Source: Paracoccaceae bacterium (GTDB lineage Bacteria > Pseudomonadota > Alphaproteobacteria > Rhodobacterales > Rhodobacteraceae). Taken from it: DNA of 61,078 bases. Both the position numbers and the translations under genes were made by a program. The DNA lies in the NCBI GenBank assembly GCA_029248915.1, contig JAQWIK010000100.1:1-61078 (forward strand), written 5' to 3'. The notes below the pieces were generated by a model. That model was not told the origin of the DNA. It ran no database searches and worked only from the letters and a program-made list of their open reading frames with translations. This document shows positions 45,597 to 55,176 of this stretch, one piece after another (position 1 is the first letter of the stretch; each line of letters begins with the position of its first letter).

Positions 45597-45903
45597 AGCA
45601 TTGAAAATAAAACTTGAGGCATCTGCCTTCAGGGCATTACGAAAACATTTAATGGCGGAACGTACAGACGTACAAAACATAGATCTTATGAACTTAGCTG
45701 GATTTTGTCGTAATTGCTTATCTAGATGGTATCAAGAGGCAGCACTGGAAAATGGTTTAGAATTGACTAAAGACGAAGCCCGCGAAATTTTCTACGGAAT
45801 GTCGATGGAAGAATGGAAAACAAACTATCAGACTGAGGCAAATAAAGACAAACAGGATAATTTTAAAAGTGCGTTTTCAGAAAATGTAAAACCAACAAAT
45901 TAA
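45589..45903 (+). CDS. DUF1244 family protein
   Basis: Protein of 104 aa with the DUF1244 core: AFRALRKHLMAERTDVQNID, LMNLAGFCRNCLSRWYQEAA and EAREIFYGMSMEEWK. The two cysteines in FCRNC are conserved in the family as I recall. The function is unknown. It is translationally coupled to the preceding amidohydrolase-like gene. The C-terminal 20 residues are polar and poorly conserved. Confidence 0.88.
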   Translation: MDEALKIKLEASAFRALRKHLMAERTDVQNIDLMNLAGFCRNCLSRWYQEAALENGLELTKDEAREIFYGMSMEEWKTNYQTEANKDKQDNFKSAFSENVKPTN

Positions 45904-45939
45904 TCTGTGAACCTTCGATATTTATCTCTTCGATTATAA

Positions 45940-47262
45940 TTACTTTGCTTTGATATTTTGTAATAGTGGTAAAACCTTCGACATATCTGGGCCCCGCTCC
46001 TTTCCAGTAAGAGCAAGTCGGAGAGGCATAAAAAGCTGCTTTCCCTTCCTACCAGTGAGTTGCTTCACTTCTTCGGTCCATTTCGACCAAGTGTATTCAT
46101 CAAAAGGCATAGCTGGTATAATAGACATGGCTTTTTCAACAAATTCTTGGTCGTCCTCATCTATAATTGGCTCAGCGCCTTTTGAAAAAATATCCCACCA
46201 GACCGATAGATCATTTAAGGTATTAATGTTTTCGCGTGTAATATCCCAAAAAGACTGAGCTACATCATCCGGCACGCCCAAAGAGTCAAGATTTTGCTGA
46301 ACATCTCTTAGGTTCAGATTTTGAAGATATCGATGCGTTAAGGGATAAAGGTCTTTTTCATCAAATTTAGTAGGAGCTGATCCAAAGATTGAAAGATCAA
46401 AGTCTTTGGCAATTTCATCCAGTGTTACACGAAGCTCAACTGGCTGGGAAGATCCCAAACGTGCCATCAAACTACATAGGGCGGCCGGTTCAATACCCGC
46501 TTCTCGCAAATCTCTTAGGGCTAAGGTGCCTAACCTTTTTGATAAGGCCTCTCCACCCGGACCAGTTAGAAGAGAATGGTGAGCAAAGTTGGGAACATCA
46601 CCACCAAGAGCTTTAATCATCTGGATTTGTGTTGCAGTATTTGTAACATGATCTGACCCACGCACTACGTGAGTTATTCCCATTTCTATATCATCAACCA
46701 CAGATGCCAGGGTATACAGATATTGACCGTCCGCTCTTATTAAAACAGGATCTGAAACTGATGCTGCATCAATAGAGAGGTCTTTCAGAACTCCATCTTC
46801 CCACTCAATACGAGTTTGCTCAAGCTTGAACCTCCAGTGGCCATCACCGTGATTATTTCTGAGGTTTGATTTTTCTTCATCTGATAAAGCCAATGCTGCC
46901 CGGTCATAAACAGGCGGTTTACCCATATTCAGTTGTTTTTTACGTTTTAAATCAAGTTCTGAGGGGGTCTCAAAACATTCATAGAGCAAATCAATAGAAC
47001 GCAACTTATCGGATGCAGAATTATATAAGTCTAATCTAGATGATTGATATTCAACTCGATCCCATTCGAGACCTAACCACTCTAAATCTGTCTTGATAGC
47101 GTCTACATATTCCTGCTTAGACCTCTCCTGGTCAGTGTCATCAATTCTTAGAATGAAACTACCTGCGCTTTTCTTAGCAAGAAGGAAGTTCATAAGGGCA
47201 GCTCTGACATTTCCGATATGCAAGAAACCTGTCGGTGAAGGAGCAAAACGCGTAATTACCAT
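45940..47262 (-). CDS. gltX: Glutamate--tRNA ligase
   Basis: Class I synthetase of 440 aa. The HIGH motif is in FAPSPTGFLHIGN (residues 6-18) and the KMSKS-like motif is EALSKRLG. Alphaproteobacteria often carry two GltX proteins with different tRNA preferences (tRNA-Glu and tRNA-Gln); which one this is cannot be told here. The ATG at 47262 has AGGAG 7 bases upstream and gives the usual MVITRFAPSPTG start; the frame is open 28 codons upstream without support. The 200-base gap to the next gene is AT-rich with no structure seen. Confidence 0.95.
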   Translation of the reverse strand: MVITRFAPSPTGFLHIGNVRAALMNFLLAKKSAGSFILRIDDTDQERSKQEYVDAIKTDLEWLGLEWDRVEYQSSRLDLYNSASDKLRSIDLLYECFETPSELDLKRKKQLNMGKPPVYDRAALALSDEEKSNLRNNHGDGHWRFKLEQTRIEWEDGVLKDLSIDAASVSDPVLIRADGQYLYTLASVVDDIEMGITHVVRGSDHVTNTATQIQMIKALGGDVPNFAHHSLLTGPGGEALSKRLGTLALRDLREAGIEPAALCSLMARLGSSQPVELRVTLDEIAKDFDLSIFGSAPTKFDEKDLYPLTHRYLQNLNLRDVQQNLDSLGVPDDVAQSFWDITRENINTLNDLSVWWDIFSKGAEPIIDEDDQEFVEKAMSIIPAMPFDEYTWSKWTEEVKQLTGRKGKQLFMPLRLALTGKERGPDMSKVLPLLQNIKAK

Positions 47263-47462
47263 AAATAATCTCCTGACTATGTTGCTTTTCATAAGTTTCA
47301 GAATTTGTCCAGCACTCAAAAGATGGAGGGTTTCAAGAAATACCATTTATAGCTAGCTGCATTAAAAATAAAAAGTTATAAACGTAAAAAACTATTCTAG
47401 AGTTAAATATTATAATCAAATTTAGCTAATTTGGATCACGTTAGTCTTTTATTATTATTGGT

Positions 47463-48710
47463 ATGAAAAATAAAAATAAATCAATTGTAGTTGTAGGAGC
47501 TGGTATCGTGGGAGTATCAACGGCTCTTTGGCTTCAGAAACAAGGGGAAGAAGTTATTTTAATTGATAGCTCACAACCAGGTACCGGAGCCAGTTTTGGT
47601 AATGCGGGTCTTCTGGCCCAGTGGGCAATGGTACCTGTGAACGTGCCAGAATTGTGGAAATCAGCACCAAAATATTTACTGAGCAAATCCTCACCTGTTT
47701 TTATGAGGTGGAGCTATTTTCCCAAATTAATCCCTTGGTTAGCTAAATTCATGGCAAACGCTACAGAAAACCGTTCGAATGAAATTATCAAAAACCTGAC
47801 ACCACTTGTTCAAGACGCTGTTGACCAGCACCAAAATTTAGTCAAAGGCACTCAAGCAGCAAAATGGTTGCGCGACAGTAAATTTAGTTACGTATATCGA
47901 ACGCATGAGGCTTTTAAAGCCGACTCCTTTGGATGGAAAATCAAGTCAAATCTGGGATTCATTCCAAATCTAGTTTTAGGTGATGATGTCCGCGAAGAAG
48001 AACCAATTCTTTCGCCCGACATCAGATGTATGGCTGTCTTGGAAGGCCAGGGGCATATTACTAACCCGCTGGGATATGTTACGGAATTATTTAAAGTGTT
48101 CCAAAAAAATGGTGGGAAATTTATCAATAAGGCCGTTAAAAATTTCAACATAATACATGATCAAATTCATTCTGTTCAGTTGGAAGGTGAGGAGATACTT
48201 TGCCAAAAGGCAGTCGTGACTTCTGGTATCTGGTCTAAAAGTTTAATCAAGAACTTAAAAATAAATGTGCCTTTAGAAACGGAAAGAGGCTATCACGTTA
48301 TTTACGAAAAGCCTTCTGTGGAGCCACGCAACCCAATGATGATCACTGAGGGAAAGTTTGGCGTTACCCCGATGACCACTGGCCTTAGGTGCGCTGGCAC
48401 AGTTGAATTAGGTGGTTTAAACGCATCTGCTTCGAAAAAACCGATAGATTTTATTAAAAAAATAAGCCTAAAGACTTTCCCTGAGTTGAAGTTCGAAAAG
48501 ACATCAGAATGGATGGGATTTAGACCAACGTTACCTGATAGTTTACCTATGATTGGAGAGATCCAAAACACTGGTATTTTCACTGGTTTTGGTCACCAAC
48601 ATATTGGGATGACATCAGGGCCGAAAACAGGTTTTATTTTATCGCAGTTAGTAACTGATAAGAAACCAAACTTAGATATAAGTGGATTCAGCCCTGAACG
48701 CTTCAATTAA
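47463..48710 (+). CDS. FAD-dependent D-amino-acid dehydrogenase-like oxidoreductase (DadA type)
   Basis: DAO-family flavoprotein of 415 aa. The N-terminal FAD motif is VVVGAGIVGVSTALWL, followed by GASFGNAGLLAQWAMVPVNVP, the DadA-like region. The C-terminal part has GFRPTLPDSLPMIGEI and FGHQHIGMTSGPKTG. Members act on D-amino acids, hydroxyproline or related imino acids with transfer to quinone. The substrate is not fixed by context. It is convergent with the ABC/ligase unit. Confidence 0.85.
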   Translation: MKNKNKSIVVVGAGIVGVSTALWLQKQGEEVILIDSSQPGTGASFGNAGLLAQWAMVPVNVPELWKSAPKYLLSKSSPVFMRWSYFPKLIPWLAKFMANATENRSNEIIKNLTPLVQDAVDQHQNLVKGTQAAKWLRDSKFSYVYRTHEAFKADSFGWKIKSNLGFIPNLVLGDDVREEEPILSPDIRCMAVLEGQGHITNPLGYVTELFKVFQKNGGKFINKAVKNFNIIHDQIHSVQLEGEEILCQKAVVTSGIWSKSLIKNLKINVPLETERGYHVIYEKPSVEPRNPMMITEGKFGVTPMTTGLRCAGTVELGGLNASASKKPIDFIKKISLKTFPELKFEKTSEWMGFRPTLPDSLPMIGEIQNTGIFTGFGHQHIGMTSGPKTGFILSQLVTDKKPNLDISGFSPERFN

Positions 48711-48733
48711 CAAATTTTCAATAATCAAAAAAA

Positions 48734-49951
48734 CTAATCGTACTTGCGTAGATCCTCAACAACCACTCCATCTCTTGGCAGAGATCCAGGACTTACCAAC
48801 TCCACATTACCCTTAAGTTTTAAAGTGGATATAATGGATGAATTGAATGCTTCTGTATCATTATTTTCTGTTTCAATTTTGACAGTCATAACATCCATTT
48901 CACCCTCCCGCGTAGCCACAATACGAGCTCTTTGAATATCTTTATGACTTGATACCAAATCAGCAACTTGTTCAGGACGCACAAATAAACCCTTAATTTT
49001 TGTTGTCTGGTCTGCTCTTCTCATCCATCCTTTAATTCTGACATTGGTTCTACCGCAAGAAGACACACCAGGCATCAAAGCACTTAAATCACCCGTCGCA
49101 AAACGAATTAATGGGTAATCAGCATTAAGGGATGTTACCACCACTTCACCGACTTCACCTAATGGTACGGGATCCCCTGTACCAGGGGTAACTATTTCAA
49201 GCACAACACCTTCATCTACGATCATGCCATCAAGCGCCTCACTCTCATAAGCTACATTTCCCAGATCAGCTGTAGCATAATTTTGTCTGCAAACGATGCC
49301 CCTATCAGAATATTCTTGTCTCAAGGACGGAAATAATGCGCCGCCTCCCACAGCGGCCCGATTAAAAGAAAGAGTTTCACCAATTTCATCAGCTTTATCT
49401 AGTATGATTTTCAAATAATCAGGGGTGCCTGTATAAACGTTTGAACCAATATCAACTGCCGCCCTTACCTGTAGTTCAGTTTGGCCAACACCAGCTGGCA
49501 CTACTGCTGCACCTACAGCTCGAGCGCCATTTTCAAAAATCATGCCGGCAGGAGTGAGATGGTAACTAAAGCAGTTGTGTACAATATCACCCTTTCCAAT
49601 ATCGAGGGCATGCAAGAACCGACCAATGCGCCACCAATCGTGGCTAATACCGCCAGGCTCATAGATTGGTCCTGGTGACTGGAATACGTGAGCAAACTCG
49701 AATGACTTTTTACTAGAATAACCACCAAGTGCATTACCCCTAGTTTGCCTTTCAGATAGTTCTGATTTTCGTAACACCGGCAAGGACGGTAGATCGTCCA
49801 AAGAGTTAAAAATGGATGATTCAGCACTTCCCAAGGTATCTCTATAACTCTCAAGATTGGCGGCTAATTGGATAATTTCTTTTAGTAAAACAGAGCTTTC
49901 AGTTGATCTTTGATCACTACTACGTGTTTCTAAATCGTCAAAAAACACCAT
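48734..49951 (-). CDS. PaaK-like AMP-ligase family protein lacking the glycine-rich AMP loop
   Basis: Protein of 405 aa resembling phenylacetate-CoA ligase: VYTGTPDYLKIIL, a central RQNYATADLGNVAYE, VLEIVTPGTGDPVPLGEVGEVVVT, LIRFATGDLS and the C-terminal lid part GRTNVRIKGWMRRADQTTKIKG. The SSGTTG-type phosphate-binding loop is replaced by FQSPGPIYEPGG, so ordinary adenylation is doubtful. It is the last gene of the Liv-type unit and starts 32 bases after livF. A role in activating or sensing an imported carboxylic acid is inferred from context only. Confidence 0.8.
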   Translation of the reverse strand: MVFFDDLETRSSDQRSTESSVLLKEIIQLAANLESYRDTLGSAESSIFNSLDDLPSLPVLRKSELSERQTRGNALGGYSSKKSFEFAHVFQSPGPIYEPGGISHDWWRIGRFLHALDIGKGDIVHNCFSYHLTPAGMIFENGARAVGAAVVPAGVGQTELQVRAAVDIGSNVYTGTPDYLKIILDKADEIGETLSFNRAAVGGGALFPSLRQEYSDRGIVCRQNYATADLGNVAYESEALDGMIVDEGVVLEIVTPGTGDPVPLGEVGEVVVTSLNADYPLIRFATGDLSALMPGVSSCGRTNVRIKGWMRRADQTTKIKGLFVRPEQVADLVSSHKDIQRARIVATREGEMDVMTVKIETENNDTEAFNSSIISTLKLKGNVELVSPGSLPRDGVVVEDLRKYD

Positions 49952-49983
49952 TTCTTGCTCTTTTCTTTAAACTAAAAATTATT

Positions 49984-50808
49984 TTATGAAAGCCAACGCT
50001 TTCGTCGACGATAGCTTCTAACATCACGGAAAGACTTTCGTCCTTCTTCCGACATGCCCAAGTAAAACTCTTTCACATCAGGGTTTTCACGCAGTTCTGC
50101 AGCCTCGCCATCCATCACAACGCGACCAGACTCCAAAATATAACCGTAGTGCGCATAACGTAAAGCAACGTTGGTATTCTGCTCAGCAAGCAAAAAGGTC
50201 ACACCTTCATTCTCATTGATTGATTTTACTATTTCGAAAATTTGCTCAACAAGTTGTGGAGCTAGTCCCATGGAAGGCTCATCAAGAAGTATTGTTTCAG
50301 GCTTGCTCATTAATGCTCTACCAAGTGCACACATTTGTTGCTCACCACCAGATGTATACCCAGCTTGGCTTTTTCGTCGTTCTTTGAGACGCGGAAAATA
50401 ATTGTAAACCATGTCTAGATCCGCTTCAATCGCGCCCTTTCCATCCGGCCTTGTATAGGCACCAGTCAACAAATTTTCTTCTACTGTTAAATGCTCAAAA
50501 CAGTGTCGACCTTCCATCACCTGAACTACTCCTCGCTTGACCAAGTCTGCAGGCTCACTATGAGCTATATGATCTCCACGGTAAGTTATATGTCCTTTTG
50601 TCACTTCACCCCGTTCAGACTTTAGTAAATTCGAAATAGCTTTCAAAGTCGTCGTCTTACCGGCTCCATTTCCGCCAAGCAAAGCTATAATTCCGCCTTT
50701 GGGAACATTAAGAGAGACACCTTTTAAAACAAGTATGACGTGATTATAGATCACTTCTATATTGTTTACTTCTAACAAATTTTCGTGATCTGAGGTTTGG
50801 TCGAGCAT
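49984..50808 (-). CDS. livF: Branched-chain-type ABC transporter ATP-binding protein LivF
   Basis: ATPase subunit of 274 aa: Walker A LLGGNGAGKTTT, signature TSGGEQQMCALGRALM, Walker B TILLDEPSMGLAP, plus the switch His region. It resembles LivF. The C-terminus carries an unusual basic extension ending YRRRKRWLS of about 15 residues. It belongs to the livG/H/M/K set upstream. Confidence 0.92.
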   Translation of the reverse strand: MLDQTSDHENLLEVNNIEVIYNHVILVLKGVSLNVPKGGIIALLGGNGAGKTTTLKAISNLLKSERGEVTKGHITYRGDHIAHSEPADLVKRGVVQVMEGRHCFEHLTVEENLLTGAYTRPDGKGAIEADLDMVYNYFPRLKERRKSQAGYTSGGEQQMCALGRALMSKPETILLDEPSMGLAPQLVEQIFEIVKSINENEGVTFLLAEQNTNVALRYAHYGYILESGRVVMDGEAAELRENPDVKEFYLGMSEEGRKSFRDVRSYRRRKRWLS

Positions 50809-50840
50809 AGAATATCTTTTCTGTTTGGGTTGTTGTAAAT

Positions 50841-50864
50841 GGTCCCCGCAGGCCTGCGGGGACC
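50841..50864. other. Perfect 24-base palindrome between livK and livF
   Basis: GGTCCCCGCAGG (50841-50852) is followed directly by its reverse complement (50853-50864). It would form a 10-bp GC-rich hairpin with a GGCC turn. No T-run follows on the minus strand, so it is more likely an mRNA stabilising or processing element downstream of the binding-protein gene than a full terminator. Confidence 0.7.
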
Positions 50865-50873
50865 AAATATTAA

Positions 50874-52157
50874 CTAGTCACAATTTGGTGAAAGTTTGTT
50901 TTCAGCAGCGAAAGCACCGCTATCTTCATCAATTAGCGGCTGAATAACGCTCATGTCAGATGCTTGGAAATCACTCACAACATTCCATTTCCCTGCTCCA
51001 GCATCCCACTGTGCAACAGCAACCATGCCGTCACCACCATGGTTTTCACAGCTAACACTGAAACTTGGTCCAAAACCAGCAAGCCCAAGTGCTGCCATTT
51101 TTTCGTCTGTCATTTCTAACGCCTCAAAGCCTTTGATCATATCAGCCTGAGAAATATTAGATTTACCAGCAATAGCCTGAGCTGTTCTGGCTGCTTCCGA
51201 CACTAACATAGCATTGTACATACCTCTGTTGTAGAGCACAGTACCAACCTGATCACCTGCCCCAGCTGCTTTCCCTGCGTCAACAACATACTTTTTCATA
51301 TCATCAAAGATCGGAAAGTCGCTATTAACAGCATGGAATGCTAGCGCTTTATAGCCAGTTGCTTTTGCACCAGCAGGCAACACATCATTTTCAGAACCTG
51401 ACCACCAAACACCAATGAAGTTCTCCATCGGATATCTGATATTTACGGCCTCTTGAATAGCAACTGGGTTCATAACGCCCCAACCCCACATCAAAACATA
51501 ATCTGGCTTTTCACGTCTAATCTGTAGCCACTGAGATTTCTGTTCCTGGCCTGGATGATCTACAGGTAGAAGCGTTAACTCATACCCATGTTTCTTGGAC
51601 AGCTCTTCTAGAGTACGGATTGGTTCTTTACCGTAAGCTGAGTTATGATACACGAGCGCGATTTTTTTACCTTTTATATCGCCACCGTTGATATCCAACA
51701 AATGCTTGATGCCAACTGATGCACCATCCCAATAGTTAGCAGGGAAGTTGAATACATTTCTAAAAATTTGACCATTTTTAGCTGAGGTACGGCCATAGCC
51801 CATGGTATGTAATGCTATTCCGTCAGCAGTAACTTTGGGAATAAGCTGGTAGGTAATACCAGTAGACAAAGGTGAGTACGACAGTACGCCCTCGCCTTTT
51901 GTTGCTTCATAGCACTCAACACCTTTTTCTGTATTATAGGCTGTTTCACACTCAATTACCTTGATGCTTTCGCCACCGATACCACCATCTCTTTCTTGCA
52001 ACAGAGTAAAGTAGTCGAGGTAGCCGTCTGCGAATGGAATACCATTATTTCCGTAGGCACCCGTTCGGTAACTTAGCGCAGAAAATGTCAACTCTGCCAT
52101 AACTGGCGTCGCTACCATAAATCCCGCAATCACAGCGGAAAGTAGTTTCTTTTTCAT
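50874..52157 (-). CDS. livK: ABC transporter substrate-binding protein (Liv type)
   Basis: Periplasmic binding protein of 427 aa with a clear signal peptide (MKKKLLSAVIAGFMVATPVMA, cleavage after residue 21) and a type I periplasmic-binding fold. The segment LTFSALSYRTGAYGNNGIPFADGY begins the mature protein. The ligand is unknown; the flanking ligase genes suggest a carboxylic acid rather than an amino acid. The ATG at 52157 follows GGGAGG by 9 bases; the upstream open frame lacks a signal sequence. Confidence 0.92.
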   Translation of the reverse strand: MKKKLLSAVIAGFMVATPVMAELTFSALSYRTGAYGNNGIPFADGYLDYFTLLQERDGGIGGESIKVIECETAYNTEKGVECYEATKGEGVLSYSPLSTGITYQLIPKVTADGIALHTMGYGRTSAKNGQIFRNVFNFPANYWDGASVGIKHLLDINGGDIKGKKIALVYHNSAYGKEPIRTLEELSKKHGYELTLLPVDHPGQEQKSQWLQIRREKPDYVLMWGWGVMNPVAIQEAVNIRYPMENFIGVWWSGSENDVLPAGAKATGYKALAFHAVNSDFPIFDDMKKYVVDAGKAAGAGDQVGTVLYNRGMYNAMLVSEAARTAQAIAGKSNISQADMIKGFEALEMTDEKMAALGLAGFGPSFSVSCENHGGDGMVAVAQWDAGAGKWNVVSDFQASDMSVIQPLIDEDSGAFAAENKLSPNCD

Positions 52158-52227
52158 CGGTTTAATCCTCCCATTTTGGTTTCCGACGTACGTTTTTATC
52201 GAGCACAAACTCGATTTTCTTCTAGCC

Positions 52228-53304
52228 CTAATGAGGAAAGGGCCAAAGCCTCAGTTTTTCTTTCGCAATTCGCCATAGTTGAGCGATCCCGTGCGGCTCC
52301 ATTATAAGAAACACTATAATTAACCCGCCCACAATCATAAATTCTAAGTGAGCTGCAATATCTGTTGGCCATCCCAAACCAGTAACGAGGACGTTTTTAA
52401 GAAGCACAGGTAGAAGCACTAGAAATGCAGCCCCGGCAAAGCTGCCGAAAATTGAGCCCAAACCCCCAATTATGATCATAAATAATACTAAAAATGATTT
52501 GTTTATACCAAATACTTCACCAACTTCGACCGCCCCTAGATACACTGAGAAAAAAAGAGCTCCTGAGACACCCACAAAAAAAGAGCTGATTGCAAAAGCA
52601 CTCAGCTTTGCCGTTAATGGATTAACGCCGATAATCTCAGCAGCTATGTCCATATCCCGGATCGCCATCCATTTTCGACCCATCGCTCCCCTTGTTAAGT
52701 TGCGTGCAATAACAGCCGATAAGGCGACAAAGACCAAGCAAAACAGGTAAACTGCCCAAGGCTCTGTATTAGCTCCAGTGATCGGTACACCCAATAATGT
52801 TCTCTCGGGGGAATTTATTTGGCCAGAAGCTGAGTTATTATAAAACCACGGCACACGATTAAATAGCCAAACAAGAAAAAACTGCGCAGCTAACGTTGCA
52901 ACCGCCAAATAAAATCCTTTTATTCTCAATGAGGGCAATCCAAACAAGACACCTACAAAGGCTGTTATACCCCCTGCGAGCAATATATGTACAACCATGC
53001 TCACCTCGGGAAAAGATGTCATTAATTTATATGTCGCGTAGGCCCCGACAGCCATAAAGCCTCCGGTACCCAGCGAAACTTGACCACAATAACCAGTGAG
53101 AATATTCAAACCAATTGCGGCTATCGAATAAATTAAAAACGGTAAGAAAATTGCATTTACCCAATAATCATTAAGGAAAAATGGGATAATCGCAAAAGCA
53201 ATTAGAAGCACCGCGTAGTACCTGTAACGATCAAACCTTATGGGAAAGGTCTGGCTATCTTCTCGGTATGTTTTGCTGAAATCTCCAGCTTCACGATAAA
53301 ACAT
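52228..53304 (-). CDS. livM: Branched-chain-type ABC transporter permease LivM
   Basis: Permease of 358 aa with about 10 hydrophobic helices. The conserved cytoplasmic loop is GRKWMAIRDMDIAAEIIGVNPLTAKLSAF. GYCGQVSLGTGGFMAVGAYATY is the usual LivM N-terminal signature and the GGLGSIFGSFAGA segment is present. It lies 3 bases after livH. Confidence 0.94.
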   Translation of the reverse strand: MFYREAGDFSKTYREDSQTFPIRFDRYRYYAVLLIAFAIIPFFLNDYWVNAIFLPFLIYSIAAIGLNILTGYCGQVSLGTGGFMAVGAYATYKLMTSFPEVSMVVHILLAGGITAFVGVLFGLPSLRIKGFYLAVATLAAQFFLVWLFNRVPWFYNNSASGQINSPERTLLGVPITGANTEPWAVYLFCLVFVALSAVIARNLTRGAMGRKWMAIRDMDIAAEIIGVNPLTAKLSAFAISSFFVGVSGALFFSVYLGAVEVGEVFGINKSFLVLFMIIIGGLGSIFGSFAGAAFLVLLPVLLKNVLVTGLGWPTDIAAHLEFMIVGGLIIVFLIMEPHGIAQLWRIAKEKLRLWPFPH

Positions 53305-53307
53305 GAT

Positions 53308-54294
53308 CTAAACCCTCTCGATAATTTTTTCGCCAAACAAACCTTGAGGACGAAAAACCAAGACTAATAAAGCAAGCACGTAAGCAAACCAGTTTTCAGT
53401 TGCACCACCTATTAATGGACCAACAGTGAATTCGAATAGTTTCTCACCCACGCCAATTATAAGACCTCCAACAATCGCACCAGGAATGGAGGTAAATCCT
53501 CCAAGCATCAGAACGGGGAGTGCCTTCAAAGCGATTAATGATAAAGAAAACTGTACACCTGACTTAGTGCCCCACATGATACCAGCTACCAGCGCTACAA
53601 AACCAGCAACTGACCACACCATAATCCAGATAAAATTCAAAGACACGCCTACGGACAATGCTGCCTGGTGGTCATCGGCAACTGCTCGCATCGCCCGCCC
53701 TTCTTTTGTATACTGTGAAAAAATAACCAGTCCACCAACCAATATGGCCGCTATGATTGTCGCAAAAATGTCTAAGTTATCTATAAAAAACCCGTAATCA
53801 AAAATATTGTAGGTCGTTTCATCAATCCACAAATTGATACCCTGTGGCAAACCAACATCGAGCTTTTTAATTTCGGAGCCCCACATCATATCGCCGAACC
53901 CCTCCATAAAGTAAGCCAAACCAATAGTTGCCATAAATAAAATAATCGGCTCTTGTCCAACCAAATGCTTAAAAATTATCCGCTGAACCAACCAAGCTAG
54001 AACCACCATAATAACAACAGTTGATACAATCCCTATCAAGGCAGGTAGATGCCAGCCAAAGTGATGTACTTTAGTACCTAGAACAGCATTGATTAGATGA
54101 GAAAAGGGTACCTGACCTTCCATCACGCCTACGAGCGTCATAGCTGCGAATAGGGCCATAACACCCTGTGCATAATTGAAAATACCGGATGCTTTGTAGA
54201 TCAAAACAAAGCCCAAGGCTACCAAGGCATATAAGACCCCAGCCATCAAGCCATTAAGAAAAACTTCCATGGCGTATACTAATTGGTCAGGCAT
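53308..54294 (-). CDS. livH: Branched-chain-type ABC transporter permease LivH
   Basis: Permease of 328 aa, about eight helices. It has the N-terminal signature NGLMAGVLYALVALGFVLIYKASGIFNYAQG and the EAA-like loop EGRAMRAVADDHQAALSVGV; GGFTSIPGAIVGGLIIG is typical. An insertion around residues 60-80 separates helices 2 and 3. The gap of 57 bases to livG is AT-rich. Confidence 0.94.
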   Translation of the reverse strand: MPDQLVYAMEVFLNGLMAGVLYALVALGFVLIYKASGIFNYAQGVMALFAAMTLVGVMEGQVPFSHLINAVLGTKVHHFGWHLPALIGIVSTVVIMVVLAWLVQRIIFKHLVGQEPIILFMATIGLAYFMEGFGDMMWGSEIKKLDVGLPQGINLWIDETTYNIFDYGFFIDNLDIFATIIAAILVGGLVIFSQYTKEGRAMRAVADDHQAALSVGVSLNFIWIMVWSVAGFVALVAGIMWGTKSGVQFSLSLIALKALPVLMLGGFTSIPGAIVGGLIIGVGEKLFEFTVGPLIGGATENWFAYVLALLVLVFRPQGLFGEKIIERV

Positions 54295-54351
54295 TATTTA
54301 TTCCCCATTATTGATTTTAAGGTCACGGACCATGATTTAATCATACAAGTT

Positions 54352-55166
54352 TTAGTCATGACTGACCCCCAAGTAAGCATCAATCACAGCTTGATTATTT
54401 CTCACTTCATCCGGAGTGCCATCCCCAATTTTTTTTCCATAATCCATCACGACAACTCTATCAGATAGATCCATAACGACGCCCATATCGTGTTCTATTA
54501 GCGCTATAGTTGTCCCAAACTCATCATTAACATCCAAATAAAACGGCTCATATCTTCCTTTTCTTCAACATTCATCCCAGCCATTGGTTCATCTAGAAGC
54601 AAAAGTTTGGGTTCTGAAGCAAGAGCACGAGCGAGCTCAACACGTTTTTTCAAGCCATAAGGTAGGCGAGAAACTGGTGTTTTTCTAATCGATTGAATTT
54701 CAAGAAAATCTATAACCCTCTCACAAATCTCACGGTTTTCAACTTCTTCTTGCTCAGCTTTGCCCCGCCAAATAGCCTGCGAAAGAATACCAGCCGTCAT
54801 TTGAGTGAGGCGCCCTGTCATCACGTTGTCCAAAACACTCATACCCTCAAAGAGAGCAATATTTTGAAATGTCCGTGCAATTCCTTGCCTGGCAACTTCG
54901 AAAGGCTTGACCGGTGGCCGTTTTACACCTCGAAAAAATACTTCACCTTCTTGGGGAACATAAAACCCTGAAACAACATTGAGCATAGATGATTTGCCAG
55001 CACCATTAGGTCCTATTATTGCCCTAATTTCACCCTCCCGAATATCAAAGGTGATATCTTTTATCGCAGTTACGCCACCAAAACGAAGAGTTATGTTCTT
55101 CATCTCCATGACCACGCCACCAATCGTGCGGCCGTCGTCTGTTACGTATCCATCACTATTGTTCAA
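54352..55166 (-). pseudogene. livG: LivG-type ABC ATP-binding protein, interrupted by a one-base frameshift
   Basis: The first frame (55166 to about 54540) encodes 200-odd residues of LivG: Walker A IIGPNGAGKSS, signature-type LPYGLKKRVELARAL and Walker B LLLDEPMAGMN. It then continues out of frame as SRFIWMLMMSLGQL. The second frame (from about 54540 to 54352) gives DVNDEFGTTIALIEHDMGVVM and VVVMDYGKKIGDG, the expected end with the H-loop. Adding one T in the T-run at 54536-54538 (minus strand TTTATTTGG) would restore SRFILDVNDEFG. This may be a sequencing or assembly error, a recent mutation or, less likely, programmed shifting. Confidence 0.85.
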
Positions 55167-55176
55167 AATCCACCTC

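Noticed and set aside
54352-54537. Separate 61-residue gene
   Set aside because: It is the out-of-frame C-terminus of livG with the H-loop motif, not an independent gene.
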